A stretch of 7,615 nt of DNA, from assembly GCA_029880025.1 (NCBI GenBank), contig JAOUPE010000073.1:1-7615 (forward strand), read 5' to 3'. Shown here in pieces: positions 1 to 6,212 of the stretch (its first letter is position 1; each line of letters begins with the position of its first letter). Made by a program: the position numbers and the translations under genes. The notes under the pieces are model-generated. The model ran no database searches and was not told the DNA's origin. It saw only the letters and a program-made list of their open reading frames with translations. This DNA is from Caldifarciminota bacterium (lineage in GTDB: Bacteria; Hydrothermota; Tepidihabitantia; Tepidihabitantales; JAOUPE01).

Positions 1-221
1 GGTAAACAGGTAATCTCTTAAGCAATCCCTGGGTCACTTTCTAAGTAATACCTCCACCTTAAGGAAGATTAAATATAATATATCGAAAATCTTTTAGATA
101 GAGGAAATTTTAATTAATTGGAGCTTTAGTTATAAATAACCTTTTGGCGCAAAAAGATGAGCGAGATTTTTCTTAATCGGCTGAAGAAATTAAAATTTCT
201 GTCTTTTTAGCATAAAATCAG
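1..221. other. AT-rich intergenic region without a supportable gene
   Basis: No reading frame of convincing length or composition is present on either strand. On the plus strand all three frames hit stops within the first 21 bases, so an upstream plus-strand gene could at most end there. A 17-codon ORF at 157-210 has no real Shine-Dalgarno. On the minus strand, a GTG at about 39-37 sits 13 bases after a GGAGG (revcomp of about 52-56) and stays open to the window edge. It gives only 12 codons and cannot be judged. The rest is AT-rich with weak hairpins. Confidence 0.6.
185..208 (+). terminator. weak terminator-like hairpin with T run
   Basis: AGAAAT at 185-190 pairs with ATTTCT at 195-200 around a TAAA loop, followed after three bases by five Ts (204-208). 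The geometry is that of an intrinsic terminator, but the stem is almost all A-T and would be unstable. It lies just upstream of the promoter at 222-250, so it could end transcription arriving from outside the window. Chance in an AT-rich region is equally possible. Confidence 0.25.
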
Positions 222-250
222 TTGACACAATGATAAAAATTAGATATAGT
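222..250 (+). promoter_or_regulatory. sigma-70-type promoter of the FBP aldolase/phosphatase gene
   Basis: A perfect -35 TTGACA (222-227) is separated by exactly 17 bases from TATAGT (245-250), five of six matches to the -10 consensus. The start of transcription should fall near 257, giving a leader of about 50 bases that contains the Shine-Dalgarno AGGAGG (293-298), eight bases before the ATG. The leader has a small 5-bp A-T-rich hairpin (271-283) but no recognisable riboswitch. Confidence 0.7.
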
Positions 251-306
251 AAATGTTTAAGTCGCTTGAAAATCAAATTGATTATAATTATAAGGAGGAT
301 AGCTAA

Positions 307-1401
307 ATGAAAGTAAAAGATAAGACCGTAACCCTTTCGGTTATTAAAGCGGATATTGGTGGCTATGTTGGTCATTCGTCAAGCCATCCGGAAATATTAG
401 CCCTGGCAAACGAAAGGTTAGCGCAAGCCAAAAAGACCAAGAAACTTTTCGACTTCCACGTAACTTCTTGCGGTGATGATTTAGAATTGATTATGACCCA
501 TGACCAGGGTGAAGATTCTAAAATTATTCATAAACTCGCCTGGGATACTTTCTACGCCGGGACCGAATTAGCGAAAAAACTTAAACTTTATGGCGCAGGT
601 CAAGATATGCTTTCCGATGCCTTTTCCGGTAACGTGAAAGGAATGGGACCCGGTGTGGCTGAGATGGAAATCATCGAAAGAAAATCCGAACCGATTATTG
701 TCTTTATGGCGGATAAGACCGCACCCGGTGCCTGGAACTTTCCATTGTATAAGATGTTTGCCGACCCGTTCAATACGATTGGTTTGATTATTGACCCATC
801 AATGCATGATGGTTTCAAGTTCGAGATTCATGATATAAAGAAAGACCGCAATTTTACCCTGTCCTGTCCAGAAGAAATGTATGATTTGCTGGCTCTGATT
901 GGTTCTTCCGAGGATTATATTATCAAATCAATACACAAGAAAGATGGAACGATTGCGGCAGTCAGCTCAACTCAAAAGTTGGCATTGATTGCCGGCAGAT
1001 ACGTGGGTAAAGATGACCCGGTTTGTATTGTACGCGGTCAATCTGGCTTACCCGCGATTGGCGAAATTTTAGAACCGTTTACATTCCCGCATTTAGTTTC
1101 GGGCTGGATGCGCGGTTCGCACTACGGACCTTTGATGCCGTGCTCTCAGAAAACCGCCAACCCGTCACGCTTTGACGGACCACCGAGAGTGATTGCCTAT
1201 GGTTTCCAAGTAAGTAATGGAATGTTAGTCGGACCGCGGGATATGTTTGATGACCCGTCGTTCGATTATGCTCGTGATTGGGCAAATAATGTTGCCTACT
1301 TTATGCGCACCCATGGTCCATTTGAACCGCATCGGTTACCTTCGGGTGAGATGGAATATACAACCCTACCTGAGGTATTGAAGCGTTTAAAGATAAAATA
1401 A
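307..1401 (+). CDS. fbp: fructose-1,6-bisphosphate aldolase/phosphatase (archaeal-type, bifunctional)
   Basis: A 364-residue protein, full length for the family. It condenses dihydroxyacetone phosphate with glyceraldehyde 3-phosphate and then dephosphorylates the product to fructose 6-phosphate, a cytoplasmic, essentially one-way gluconeogenic step. The family signature is clear throughout: DIGGYVGHSSSHP (16-28), the metal-binding CGDDLE (55-60), GAGQDML (96-102), MADKTAPGAWN (134-144) and GRYVGKDDPV (230-239). From memory of the Thermoproteus and Sulfolobus enzymes, the last motif carries the aldolase Schiff-base lysine (Lys235 here), the general acid/base tyrosine (Tyr232) and metal-binding aspartates (236, 237). 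The C-terminal Tyr351 region is also present. All key residues look intact, so both activities are expected. The ATG is fixed by a strong AGGAGG eight bases upstream, and the gene has its own promoter and appears monocistronic. The family is mostly archaeal but also occurs in deep-branching bacteria, so presence here suggests an anaerobic or thermophilic lineage or old transfer. Confidence 0.95.
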   Translation: MKVKDKTVTLSVIKADIGGYVGHSSSHPEILALANERLAQAKKTKKLFDFHVTSCGDDLELIMTHDQGEDSKIIHKLAWDTFYAGTELAKKLKLYGAGQDMLSDAFSGNVKGMGPGVAEMEIIERKSEPIIVFMADKTAPGAWNFPLYKMFADPFNTIGLIIDPSMHDGFKFEIHDIKKDRNFTLSCPEEMYDLLALIGSSEDYIIKSIHKKDGTIAAVSSTQKLALIAGRYVGKDDPVCIVRGQSGLPAIGEILEPFTFPHLVSGWMRGSHYGPLMPCSQKTANPSRFDGPPRVIAYGFQVSNGMLVGPRDMFDDPSFDYARDWANNVAYFMRTHGPFEPHRLPSGEMEYTTLPEVLKRLKIK

Positions 1402-1430
1402 ACCGGCCGAACTCATTCAACTGGTTTATT
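1397..1430 (+). terminator. hairpin over the stop codon, possible weak terminator
   Basis: Bases 1397-1406 pair with 1421-1430 over ten positions (one G-T wobble), enclosing a 14-base loop. The stem includes the TAA stop of the preceding gene. The 3' arm ends GGTTTATT but is followed by CACG rather than a T run, so it is a poor intrinsic terminator by itself. Together with the stronger hairpin 15 bases downstream it may stop or process the mRNA. Confidence 0.3.
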
Positions 1431-1444
1431 CACGAAACATTCAC

Positions 1445-1481
1445 TCGCATCCCTCAACTATGATTAGTCTGAGGGATGCGA
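1445..1481 (+). terminator. strong hairpin without T tract
   Basis: A perfect 12-bp, GC-containing stem (1445-1456 with 1470-1481), then a one-base bulge (C1469), four more pairs and a TGAT tetraloop. It is the most stable structure between the first two genes and certainly not random. No T run follows (the next bases are ACTCATCTTG), so it may be a Rho-assisted stop, a 3'-end stabiliser of the upstream mRNA, or a copy of an intergenic repeat. The nonamer CGAACTCAT occurs both in the loop of the preceding hairpin (1408-1416) and at the 3' edge of this one (1479-1487). Confidence 0.45.
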
Positions 1482-1540
1482 ACTCATCTTGATAAAATCA
1501 AATCTGTAGCTTATAAGGGATTCTTTTATCGGACTCGATT

Positions 1541-1590
1541 GGTCAAAAAATTCAAAATTACATTGACCTAAAAATTTTTTTCGGTAGTAT
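1541..1590 (+). promoter_or_regulatory. candidate promoter with inverted repeat, upstream of the M23 gene
   Basis: A -35-like TTGACC (1563-1568) is followed after 16 bases by TAGTAT (1585-1590), four of six matches to the -10 consensus. The -35 is also one arm of an inverted repeat whose other arm is GGTCAA (1541-1546); arm centres are 22 bases apart, about two helical turns, as for a dimeric regulator. Transcription would begin near 1597, only a few bases before the ATG at 1600, so the mRNA would be nearly leaderless. Confidence 0.35.
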
Positions 1591-1599
1591 AGAAAGGTA

Positions 1600-2898
1600 A
1601 TGAATTTTAATAATCAAAAGCCTTCTGAACCACAAGTACCATATCCCCCATTTCTAAGTCAGCCCCCGAAAAAGAAATCACGCGCTTCGGCAAAAAGAAT
1701 CCTAACAACCCTCATTATATTAATTGTTCTTGGGTTCATTGCATTTCAAATAATTCGCACGCCAAGACGAAAGACTGAATCGATAACCACTGAAAAAGTG
1801 ATGTCATATTATTCATTAAAAAAGGGGGAATTGTTTGCCAATGCACTTAGCCGTTGTGAAGTTCCTGACCCTTTAGCCAGAAAAGTAATTGCAGGACTGC
1901 GTAATTGCCAGTTTAATTTCCGGCAGTGTAAAACTGGTGATCGGATAAGAATTGTAACCGAATATCTCAAGAACGATTCCGGTATAAATAGTCCTGGTGT
2001 AATTTGCCAAATCGAATATCAAACCAATTACGACCGAATTTATGAAATTCATATTGATTCGACCCAGAATGTTTCAGTAGCAATGGTCTACAAAGATTTC
2101 CAAAACTTGACCGAATTGGTTAAAGGTTCTATCCAGTCATCCCTTTATGAATCGGTAATTGTGGCGGGTGAGAAGCCAGTTTTAGCCGCTAACTTTGCCG
2201 ATATTTTTGGCTGGGAAATTGATTTCTTTGTTGAAACGCAAGAAGGCGATTCCTTCTTCATTCTGATTGATAAGAAATATGACGATACAATCGCTGTCGA
2301 CTATGGAAAAATTTATTTGGTCCGATATAAAGGCAAAATTGGTGATTATTATGGCGTATTTTATGAAAACCCGAAAGGTCATTATGACTACTATGACTTA
2401 GAAGGGAAGTCATTGCGTAAGGCTTTCTTGCGTTCGCCGTTACGCTATTCTCGAATCAGTTCTTATTTTAGCAAAGCTCGGTTTCATCCAATCTTACGGA
2501 TTGTTCGACCTCATCATGGCATTGATTATGTTGCTCCTAAGGGTACGCCAATCTCGGCAATCGGTGATGGAGTTGTGACTTTTGCCGGTTGGAAAGGTAG
2601 TTATGGGAAATTGGTTGAAATTACCCACAAGAACGGTTATAAATCTCGTTATGGGCATCTTTCTGGTTTTGCCCAAAGGATTCGAACTGGTCGACGGGTC
2701 ACCCAAGGGCAAAAAGTTGGATATTTGGGAACAACTGGTCTTTCAACCGGTCCTCACCTCCATTTTGAATTGCTTCGGTATGGACGTTGGGTCAATCCTT
2801 TGCGTATCATTCCACCCCGAGCCGAACCGATTAAGACTCAATACTTGGAAGAATTTTACCAGACCCGGGACCAGCTTCTTGAACAATTGAAACAGTAA
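1600..2898 (+). CDS. membrane-anchored M23 metallopeptidase, MepM-like peptidoglycan DD-endopeptidase
   Basis: A 432-residue zinc peptidase expected to cut peptide crosslinks in the periplasmic peptidoglycan. A proline- and lysine-rich cytoplasmic tail (1-33) is followed by one transmembrane helix (about 34-52), so the rest faces the periplasm. Residues about 70-145 resemble the OapA/LysM-like substrate-binding domain of MepM and Csd3, and 150-280 the linker domain ending in FLRSPLRYSRISSYF (276-290). The catalytic M23 domain is complete: HHGIDY (305-310) supplies zinc ligands His305 and Asp309, YGHLS (351-355) catalytic His353, and GPHLHFE (384-390) catalytic His387 and zinc ligand His389. 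A stop at 1585-1587 leaves 1600 as the earliest ATG. Its only Shine-Dalgarno-like bases (AAGG, ending 1597) lie too close for good initiation. It stands alone between hairpins and the lipoprotein promoter. MepM orthology rests on domain order and is inferred; LytM-type regulators usually lack these catalytic residues, so an active enzyme is likelier. Confidence 0.92.
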   Translation: MNFNNQKPSEPQVPYPPFLSQPPKKKSRASAKRILTTLIILIVLGFIAFQIIRTPRRKTESITTEKVMSYYSLKKGELFANALSRCEVPDPLARKVIAGLRNCQFNFRQCKTGDRIRIVTEYLKNDSGINSPGVICQIEYQTNYDRIYEIHIDSTQNVSVAMVYKDFQNLTELVKGSIQSSLYESVIVAGEKPVLAANFADIFGWEIDFFVETQEGDSFFILIDKKYDDTIAVDYGKIYLVRYKGKIGDYYGVFYENPKGHYDYYDLEGKSLRKAFLRSPLRYSRISSYFSKARFHPILRIVRPHHGIDYVAPKGTPISAIGDGVVTFAGWKGSYGKLVEITHKNGYKSRYGHLSGFAQRIRTGRRVTQGQKVGYLGTTGLSTGPHLHFELLRYGRWVNPLRIIPPRAEPIKTQYLEEFYQTRDQLLEQLKQ

Positions 2899-2968
2899 TT
2901 TATGAAACGTCGACAAAACCCCAAACTCAATAACTTATTTCACCTCAATTCTCACTATATTTTACCGC

Positions 2969-2996
2969 TTGACATATTAGTTAAATTTGGTATCAT
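2969..2996 (+). promoter_or_regulatory. sigma-70-type promoter of the lipoprotein gene
   Basis: A perfect TTGACA (2969-2974), 16-base spacer and TATCAT (2991-2996, five of six matches). Initiation near 3003 gives a leader of about 20 bases containing AAGGAGG (3012-3018) at ideal distance from the ATG at 3023. It probably also drives the OmpA-family gene downstream, for which no equally good promoter is visible. Confidence 0.72.
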
Positions 2997-3022
2997 ATCT
3001 TATAAAATGATAAGGAGGACAA

Positions 3023-3613
3023 ATGTATAACCGAGAAAGACTCCTTATAGTTTTTCTATTTGCTATAAGTCTTCTATTCCTGTCTTGTGATGTGACTGCC
3101 CCAAAGAATTCATTAGTAATCAATAAGATAAACAAAGGTGATGCCCTCGAAGCGGACATATTGGACTACTGGACGGTCGGTTCGGGTGAGGAAATGGAAG
3201 AATTTGACGAAACCCCGAGCTATTCGGTATTGGTTGAAGCTTCATATATTCATAATTACGGCGGCTTACCTCGTGTTACTAGTTATGCTATGGTCGATGA
3301 ATATACCGTTGACTTTAAGGACATAACCCCAGGTGAAAGTCCAGTAACCTTAACCCAGAAAGTTCAAGGTGCTTGCACATTTTTTATCGAAGCCGACCCC
3401 GAAGGAAAGGAAAAAGAAGAAGCAGAAATCACAATTCTACCAAGGGAATGGATTTTATTATACTATGACGAACTTGAGGATGGTAAAGTTTTGAAGGCAA
3501 CAATTACCTTGAAAGGTGAAGATTCTAAAACCGGAGACGATATCGAGGCAAAGGGTTATCTTACGATCGATATCGGTGACCTGGAAGATGATATAAACGT
3601 GAAAGGTGAGTAA
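3023..3613 (+). CDS. acidic predicted lipoprotein of unknown function
   Basis: A 196-residue protein I do not recognise. It has a charged start (MYNRER), a hydrophobic stretch (7-20) and Cys22 in the context FLSC, a near-consensus lipobox (Phe rather than the usual Leu/Val/Ile at -3), so export, processing by signal peptidase II and lipid anchoring are likely. Asp23 at +2 would retain a lipoprotein in the inner membrane in enteric bacteria; that rule may not hold here. The mature part is strongly acidic (about 40 Asp/Glu against 15 Lys/Arg) with alternating hydrophobic runs such as YSVLVEASYI, suggesting a small beta-sandwich. Only one other cysteine (in QGACTF) is present, so there is no obvious disulfide. 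It has its own strong promoter and a good Shine-Dalgarno, and lies 115 bases before the OmpA-family gene, suggesting co-expression and perhaps a shared envelope role. No catalytic motif is visible. Confidence 0.85.
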   Translation: MYNRERLLIVFLFAISLLFLSCDVTAPKNSLVINKINKGDALEADILDYWTVGSGEEMEEFDETPSYSVLVEASYIHNYGGLPRVTSYAMVDEYTVDFKDITPGESPVTLTQKVQGACTFFIEADPEGKEKEEAEITILPREWILLYYDELEDGKVLKATITLKGEDSKTGDDIEAKGYLTIDIGDLEDDINVKGE

Positions 3614-3622
3614 TTAAGAAAA

Positions 3623-3641
3623 TTATCGGTTAAGCCGATAA
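3623..3641 (+). other. short hairpin between lipoprotein and OmpA-family genes
   Basis: TTATCGG (3623-3629) and CCGATAA (3635-3641) form a perfect 7-bp stem with a five-base loop, ten bases after the lipoprotein stop codon. No T run follows, so it is more likely a partial terminator or mRNA-processing/stability element that sets the ratio of the two messages than a full stop. Confidence 0.35.
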
Positions 3642-3677
3642 ATTGCTAACCTAAAAGGGTGACTAAATTAGATTATC

Positions 3678-3693
3678 TTGGTCAATAGGACCA
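3678..3693 (+). promoter_or_regulatory. possible operator palindrome upstream of the OmpA-family gene
   Basis: TGGTC and GACCA (3679-3683, 3689-3693) form a perfect inverted repeat with a five-base spacer, 36 bases before the start codon. Its left part, TTGGTCAA (3678-3685), is the same octamer found at 1539-1546 upstream of the M23 gene. No convincing sigma-70 promoter accompanies it (TTGGTC with TAACTT at 17 bases is poor), so the site may be chance. Confidence 0.25.
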
Positions 3694-3728
3694 GTTTCAA
3701 TAACTTCATAATAATATAAAAAGGAGGC

Positions 3729-5651
3729 ATGATGAAAAAACTTCTTGTGATGGTAATATTATTAACACTTTTCCTAATACCATCAATCACTATTGGCTTA
3801 CCCTCATTAGCCGGAAATAGAGGATTATTTCGAGTGCAGGACGCAAGAGTGGAGGGCTCAGGGCTGCTCTCAGTCTCCGGCCATCTCTTAGGAACCTGGG
3901 ACAAACCAAACGATACTTTGACAAACTACTTTGTCGATTTAATATTCCCTTCGCTGGGATATGCTCCGACCGATTTCATAGAATTCTATGCCGGGTGGGG
4001 AGGATTGTTTCAATATGTTAATGAAAAAAGCGATTTTGGGTTTCACGACAAAGTTGTGGGTGGTAAATTATCGATTCCCTGGATTCCGGTATTGAAACTT
4101 GGCGGCACCGGTTATTATACATTTAAGCGAGACAGCGGATTCAGTAACCCGTCGATGCCGATGCGCGAGAAATTAGCTTGGAATGGTTTGTTAACTGTAG
4201 AATTGAGTGAATTTTTACCTTCCGCACCCAACTTCATATTCAATTATGGTCAATCCAAGTATAATGACCAAGACATTACAAGTGCTGGGCTCGGATTTGA
4301 ACTCGCGGCGAAAAACCTTAGTTTATTGATTGAAGCAACCAGTGACCAGTTAGACCCGGACAGTTCCTTATTCAGCAAGAACGCTTTTATGAGAATTACT
4401 CCTGGTTTGCGATTTAAAGGTGGCGGGGTAGGAGTCGATTTTGGGTTAAGCCTCGGACTGACTGATACGGTTCCTGATTATGAAATAATCTTTGGCTTGA
4501 ATTTTGTCACTCCATTCTTACAACCACCAAAACCAGCTTTAGGAACAATTGCGGGCAAAATATCTGATTCCCGAACCGGTGAACCACTCTTGGCAACCAT
4601 CAATTTCCCTGAACATCCAAGACTAAAACCGTTCACATCTGACCCGAATACAGGAGTCTTCACTGCCGAAAAAGTCCCAGCCGGTGTTGTTGTGGTCGAA
4701 GTTTCAAAAGACGGCTATTTGAAAGAAGCGATGCCAATCACGGTCAAGGCAGACGGAATTGTCAGTTATGAGTTCAAATTGAAACCACTGGTCACTTATG
4801 GTGTGGTTGCCGGTAAAGTTTACGATCTAACCGATAACCGACCCTTAAAAGCTCTCATCTCATTCCCCAATACCAGTATTCAACCTATTAATTCTGATTC
4901 GGCTACTGGGACGTTCCGCGTCGATAATGTGCCGGTAGGAATAATCTCGGTTCAGGCTGAGAAAGACGGTTACTTTAAAAATGCGCTAACGGTTCAAGTC
5001 GAAGAAGGTAAGGTAGCATCAGCCCAATTAGGATTAGCCCCATCCGCATTCCGTGCAACGTTAACCGGTAAAGTCGCTGACAAGAAGACCGATGCTCCAC
5101 TTAAAGCAACTCTCTCTTTCCCTGATGCCGGTGTCTCAGATGTGGCATCTGACAGCGCCACTGGAATTTATAAGACTCAACTACCGGTAGGCTCTCACCC
5201 AGTAGAAGTGAAAGCAGAAGGTTATATCACCCAGACTGCGGTTGTAATCTTAGAAAAAGACAAAATAACCGAAAAGAACTTCGACCTGATTCAGAAAGGT
5301 ATGGTTATAACTCTTAAAGGAGTCTATTTCGACTTTGATAAAGCAACGATTCGCCCAGAATCTTATCCGGTTCTCGATGATGCAGCAAAGATTCTCAAAG
5401 ACAATCCCAAAATTATGGTTGAAATTCAAGGCCATACCGATTACCAGGGTTCGGATTCGTATAACCAAACTCTTTCCGATAAAAGAGCCTATTCGGTGGT
5501 TCAATACTTAGTCAAGACCCATGGAATAGAAATCAAGCGACTCAAAGCGGTTGGTTATGGTGAAAGTAAACCGATTGCCTCAAACGAAACTTTAGAAGGA
5601 CGAGCACTCAACCGAAGAGTCGAATTCGTCATCTTAGGCGAAATGGAATAA
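3729..5651 (+). CDS. OmpA-family outer-membrane protein with three carboxypeptidase-regulatory-like repeats
   Basis: A 640-residue protein that probably tethers the outer membrane to peptidoglycan. It starts with a signal peptide (about 1-23) and a strong AAGGAGG (3720-3726); the start codon is a double ATG (3729/3732) and either may be used. Residues about 30-265 are rich in Gly, aromatic and alternating hydrophobic residues (for example FIEFYAGWGG, 83-92; DYEIIFGLNF, 250-259), consistent with a small beta-barrel. Three tandem Ig-like, carboxypeptidase-regulatory-type domains follow (about 271-526). The C-terminal OmpA domain (about 527-640) opens with VYFDFDKATIRPES (532-545), and carries GHTD (568-571) and LSDKRA (582-587). 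Asp571 and Arg586 match, at the same 15-residue spacing, the Asp/Arg pair that binds diaminopimelate in Acinetobacter OmpA. The usual OmpA has no such insert between barrel and binding domain. The gene follows the lipoprotein gene and ends at a strong terminator, so these two form a likely operon. The barrel is inferred from composition only; the repeats and OmpA domain are secure. Confidence 0.93.
   Translation: MMKKLLVMVILLTLFLIPSITIGLPSLAGNRGLFRVQDARVEGSGLLSVSGHLLGTWDKPNDTLTNYFVDLIFPSLGYAPTDFIEFYAGWGGLFQYVNEKSDFGFHDKVVGGKLSIPWIPVLKLGGTGYYTFKRDSGFSNPSMPMREKLAWNGLLTVELSEFLPSAPNFIFNYGQSKYNDQDITSAGLGFELAAKNLSLLIEATSDQLDPDSSLFSKNAFMRITPGLRFKGGGVGVDFGLSLGLTDTVPDYEIIFGLNFVTPFLQPPKPALGTIAGKISDSRTGEPLLATINFPEHPRLKPFTSDPNTGVFTAEKVPAGVVVVEVSKDGYLKEAMPITVKADGIVSYEFKLKPLVTYGVVAGKVYDLTDNRPLKALISFPNTSIQPINSDSATGTFRVDNVPVGIISVQAEKDGYFKNALTVQVEEGKVASAQLGLAPSAFRATLTGKVADKKTDAPLKATLSFPDAGVSDVASDSATGIYKTQLPVGSHPVEVKAEGYITQTAVVILEKDKITEKNFDLIQKGMVITLKGVYFDFDKATIRPESYPVLDDAAKILKDNPKIMVEIQGHTDYQGSDSYNQTLSDKRAYSVVQYLVKTHGIEIKRLKAVGYGESKPIASNETLEGRALNRRVEFVILGEME
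4539..5306 (+). repeat. three tandem 85-residue repeats coding for Ig-like domains
   Basis: Protein-level repeats within the OmpA-family gene, residues about 271-355, 356-441 and 442-526. Aligned landmarks recur every 85-86 residues: GKISD, GKVYD, GKVAD (starting 276, 362, 447); INFP, ISFP, LSFP just after; SDPNTG, SDSATG, SDSATG (starting 304, 389, 474); then VPAG/VPVG/LPVG and a DGY or EGY. Repeats 2 and 3 look more alike than either is to repeat 1. The DNA itself has diverged, so this is an old duplication rather than recent slippage. The domains probably act as a stalk spanning the periplasm between barrel and peptidoglycan-binding domain. Confidence 0.88.
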
Positions 5652-5667
5652 TTAAATACCAAAGTTC

Positions 5668-5697
5668 AACGGGGGCGATTCTCGCCCCCGTTTTTGT
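5668..5697 (+). terminator. intrinsic terminator of the OmpA-family gene
   Basis: A 9-bp, very GC-rich perfect stem (5670-5678 with 5682-5690, arms CGGGGGCGA/TCGCCCCCG), three-base loop and immediate TTTTTGTTT, located 16 bases after the stop codon. A-A (5668-5669) can pair with the first two Ts. This is the clearest terminator in the window and separates the envelope block from the sugar/riboflavin operon. Confidence 0.95.
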
Positions 5698-5712
5698 TTA
5701 TACCCAAGGATA

Positions 5713-5740
5713 TTGACTTTGTCCTTATTTTTATTAAACT
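5713..5740 (+). promoter_or_regulatory. candidate promoter of the sugar-nucleotide/riboflavin operon
   Basis: TTGACT (5713-5718, five of six) with a 16-base spacer and TAAACT (5735-5740, four of six), directly after the terminator where a new operon needs a promoter. Initiation would fall near 5747, two bases before the TTG start codon of the first gene, implying a leaderless or nearly leaderless message. Confidence 0.5.
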
Positions 5741-5748
5741 AAAGCCAA

Positions 5749-6207
5749 TTGATTGACGGTGTTCAATTAAAAAAATTAAGACAAATTCCCGATGAAAGAG
5801 GATTTGTTTTAGAAATTTTGCGGGCGGATGACCCTTTCTTTAAAAAGTTTGGTCAGACCTATCTCTCGGTCGTCTACCCAGGTGTGGTTAAAGGCTGGCA
5901 TTTCCATAAGATACAAACCGACCATTTTACCGTAATTAAAGGTATGGCAAAAGTTGTGCTTTATGACCAGCGCCAGGATTCTAAGACCTTTGGGACAATT
6001 AATGAATTTTTTATCGGAGAGTTAAACCCAATGCTTATCGTGATTCCACCCTTAGTTGTTCACGGCATGAAAGGAATTGGGGCTGAACCAGCTTATCTGA
6101 TTAATTGCCCGAGTGAATTATATAACTATGACAAGCCTGATGAATATCGAATCGACCCCTATGACCCGAGTATTCCTTATAATTGGCGAAAACCAATCGA
6201 CGGATAA
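5749..6207 (+). CDS. short RmlC-like cupin (dTDP-4-dehydrorhamnose 3,5-epimerase family)
   Basis: A 152-residue cupin, shorter than typical RmlC (about 180). RmlC epimerises dTDP-4-keto-6-deoxyglucose at C3 and C5 in the cytoplasm, the step after RmlB, whose gene follows. Family marks are the opening DERGFVLEILR (15-25), VVKGWHFHKIQ (46-56, His51 aligning with the RmlC catalytic His), GMAKVVLYDQR (65-75), IPPLVVHG (99-106, cupin motif 2), Tyr125 and the closing DPYDPSIPYNW (136-146, Asp139 aligning with the dyad Asp). By my manual alignment the RmlC catalytic lysine position is Asp58/His59 here and the segment is about three residues shorter, so canonical epimerase activity is doubtful. An isomerase or another 4-keto-sugar cupin is an alternative. 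The start is TTG: a stop at 5740-5742 leaves no ATG upstream, and a downstream ATG would remove half the domain. No Shine-Dalgarno is visible. First gene of the operon, five bases before rmlB. Confidence 0.82.
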   Translation: MIDGVQLKKLRQIPDERGFVLEILRADDPFFKKFGQTYLSVVYPGVVKGWHFHKIQTDHFTVIKGMAKVVLYDQRQDSKTFGTINEFFIGELNPMLIVIPPLVVHGMKGIGAEPAYLINCPSELYNYDKPDEYRIDPYDPSIPYNWRKPIDG

Positions 6208-6212
6208 ATAAA

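Noticed and set aside
1..56. Possible divergent minus-strand gene starting at a GTG near 39 with an upstream GGAGG
   Set aside because: Only 12 codons are inside the window and the SD spacing (13 bases) is long; cannot be supported.
157..210. 17-codon ORF (MSEIFLNRL...) ending at the weak hairpin upstream of the first gene, like an attenuator leader peptide
   Set aside because: No Shine-Dalgarno, no run of regulatory codons, and the promoter of the next gene (222-250) lies downstream, so it cannot be its leader.
251..306. Riboswitch in the leader of the FBP aldolase/phosphatase gene
   Set aside because: The leader is only about 50 bases with one 5-bp A-T-rich stem; too short and simple for a known riboswitch class.
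2582..2890. 102-residue ORF in another frame inside the M23 peptidase gene
   Set aside because: A shadow of the real gene: the peptidase frame carries the full M23 motif set across the same bases, and the shifted product shows no domain or signal.
4539..5306. CRISPR array or recent DNA tandem repeat
   Set aside because: The repetition is protein-level in a long open frame with 85-residue period and diverged DNA; no short identical repeats with spacers exist in the window.
6183..6212. Upstream TTG start for the RmlB-like gene
   Set aside because: It would overlap the previous gene and add ten polar residues before a Rossmann fold that begins exactly at ATG 6213.
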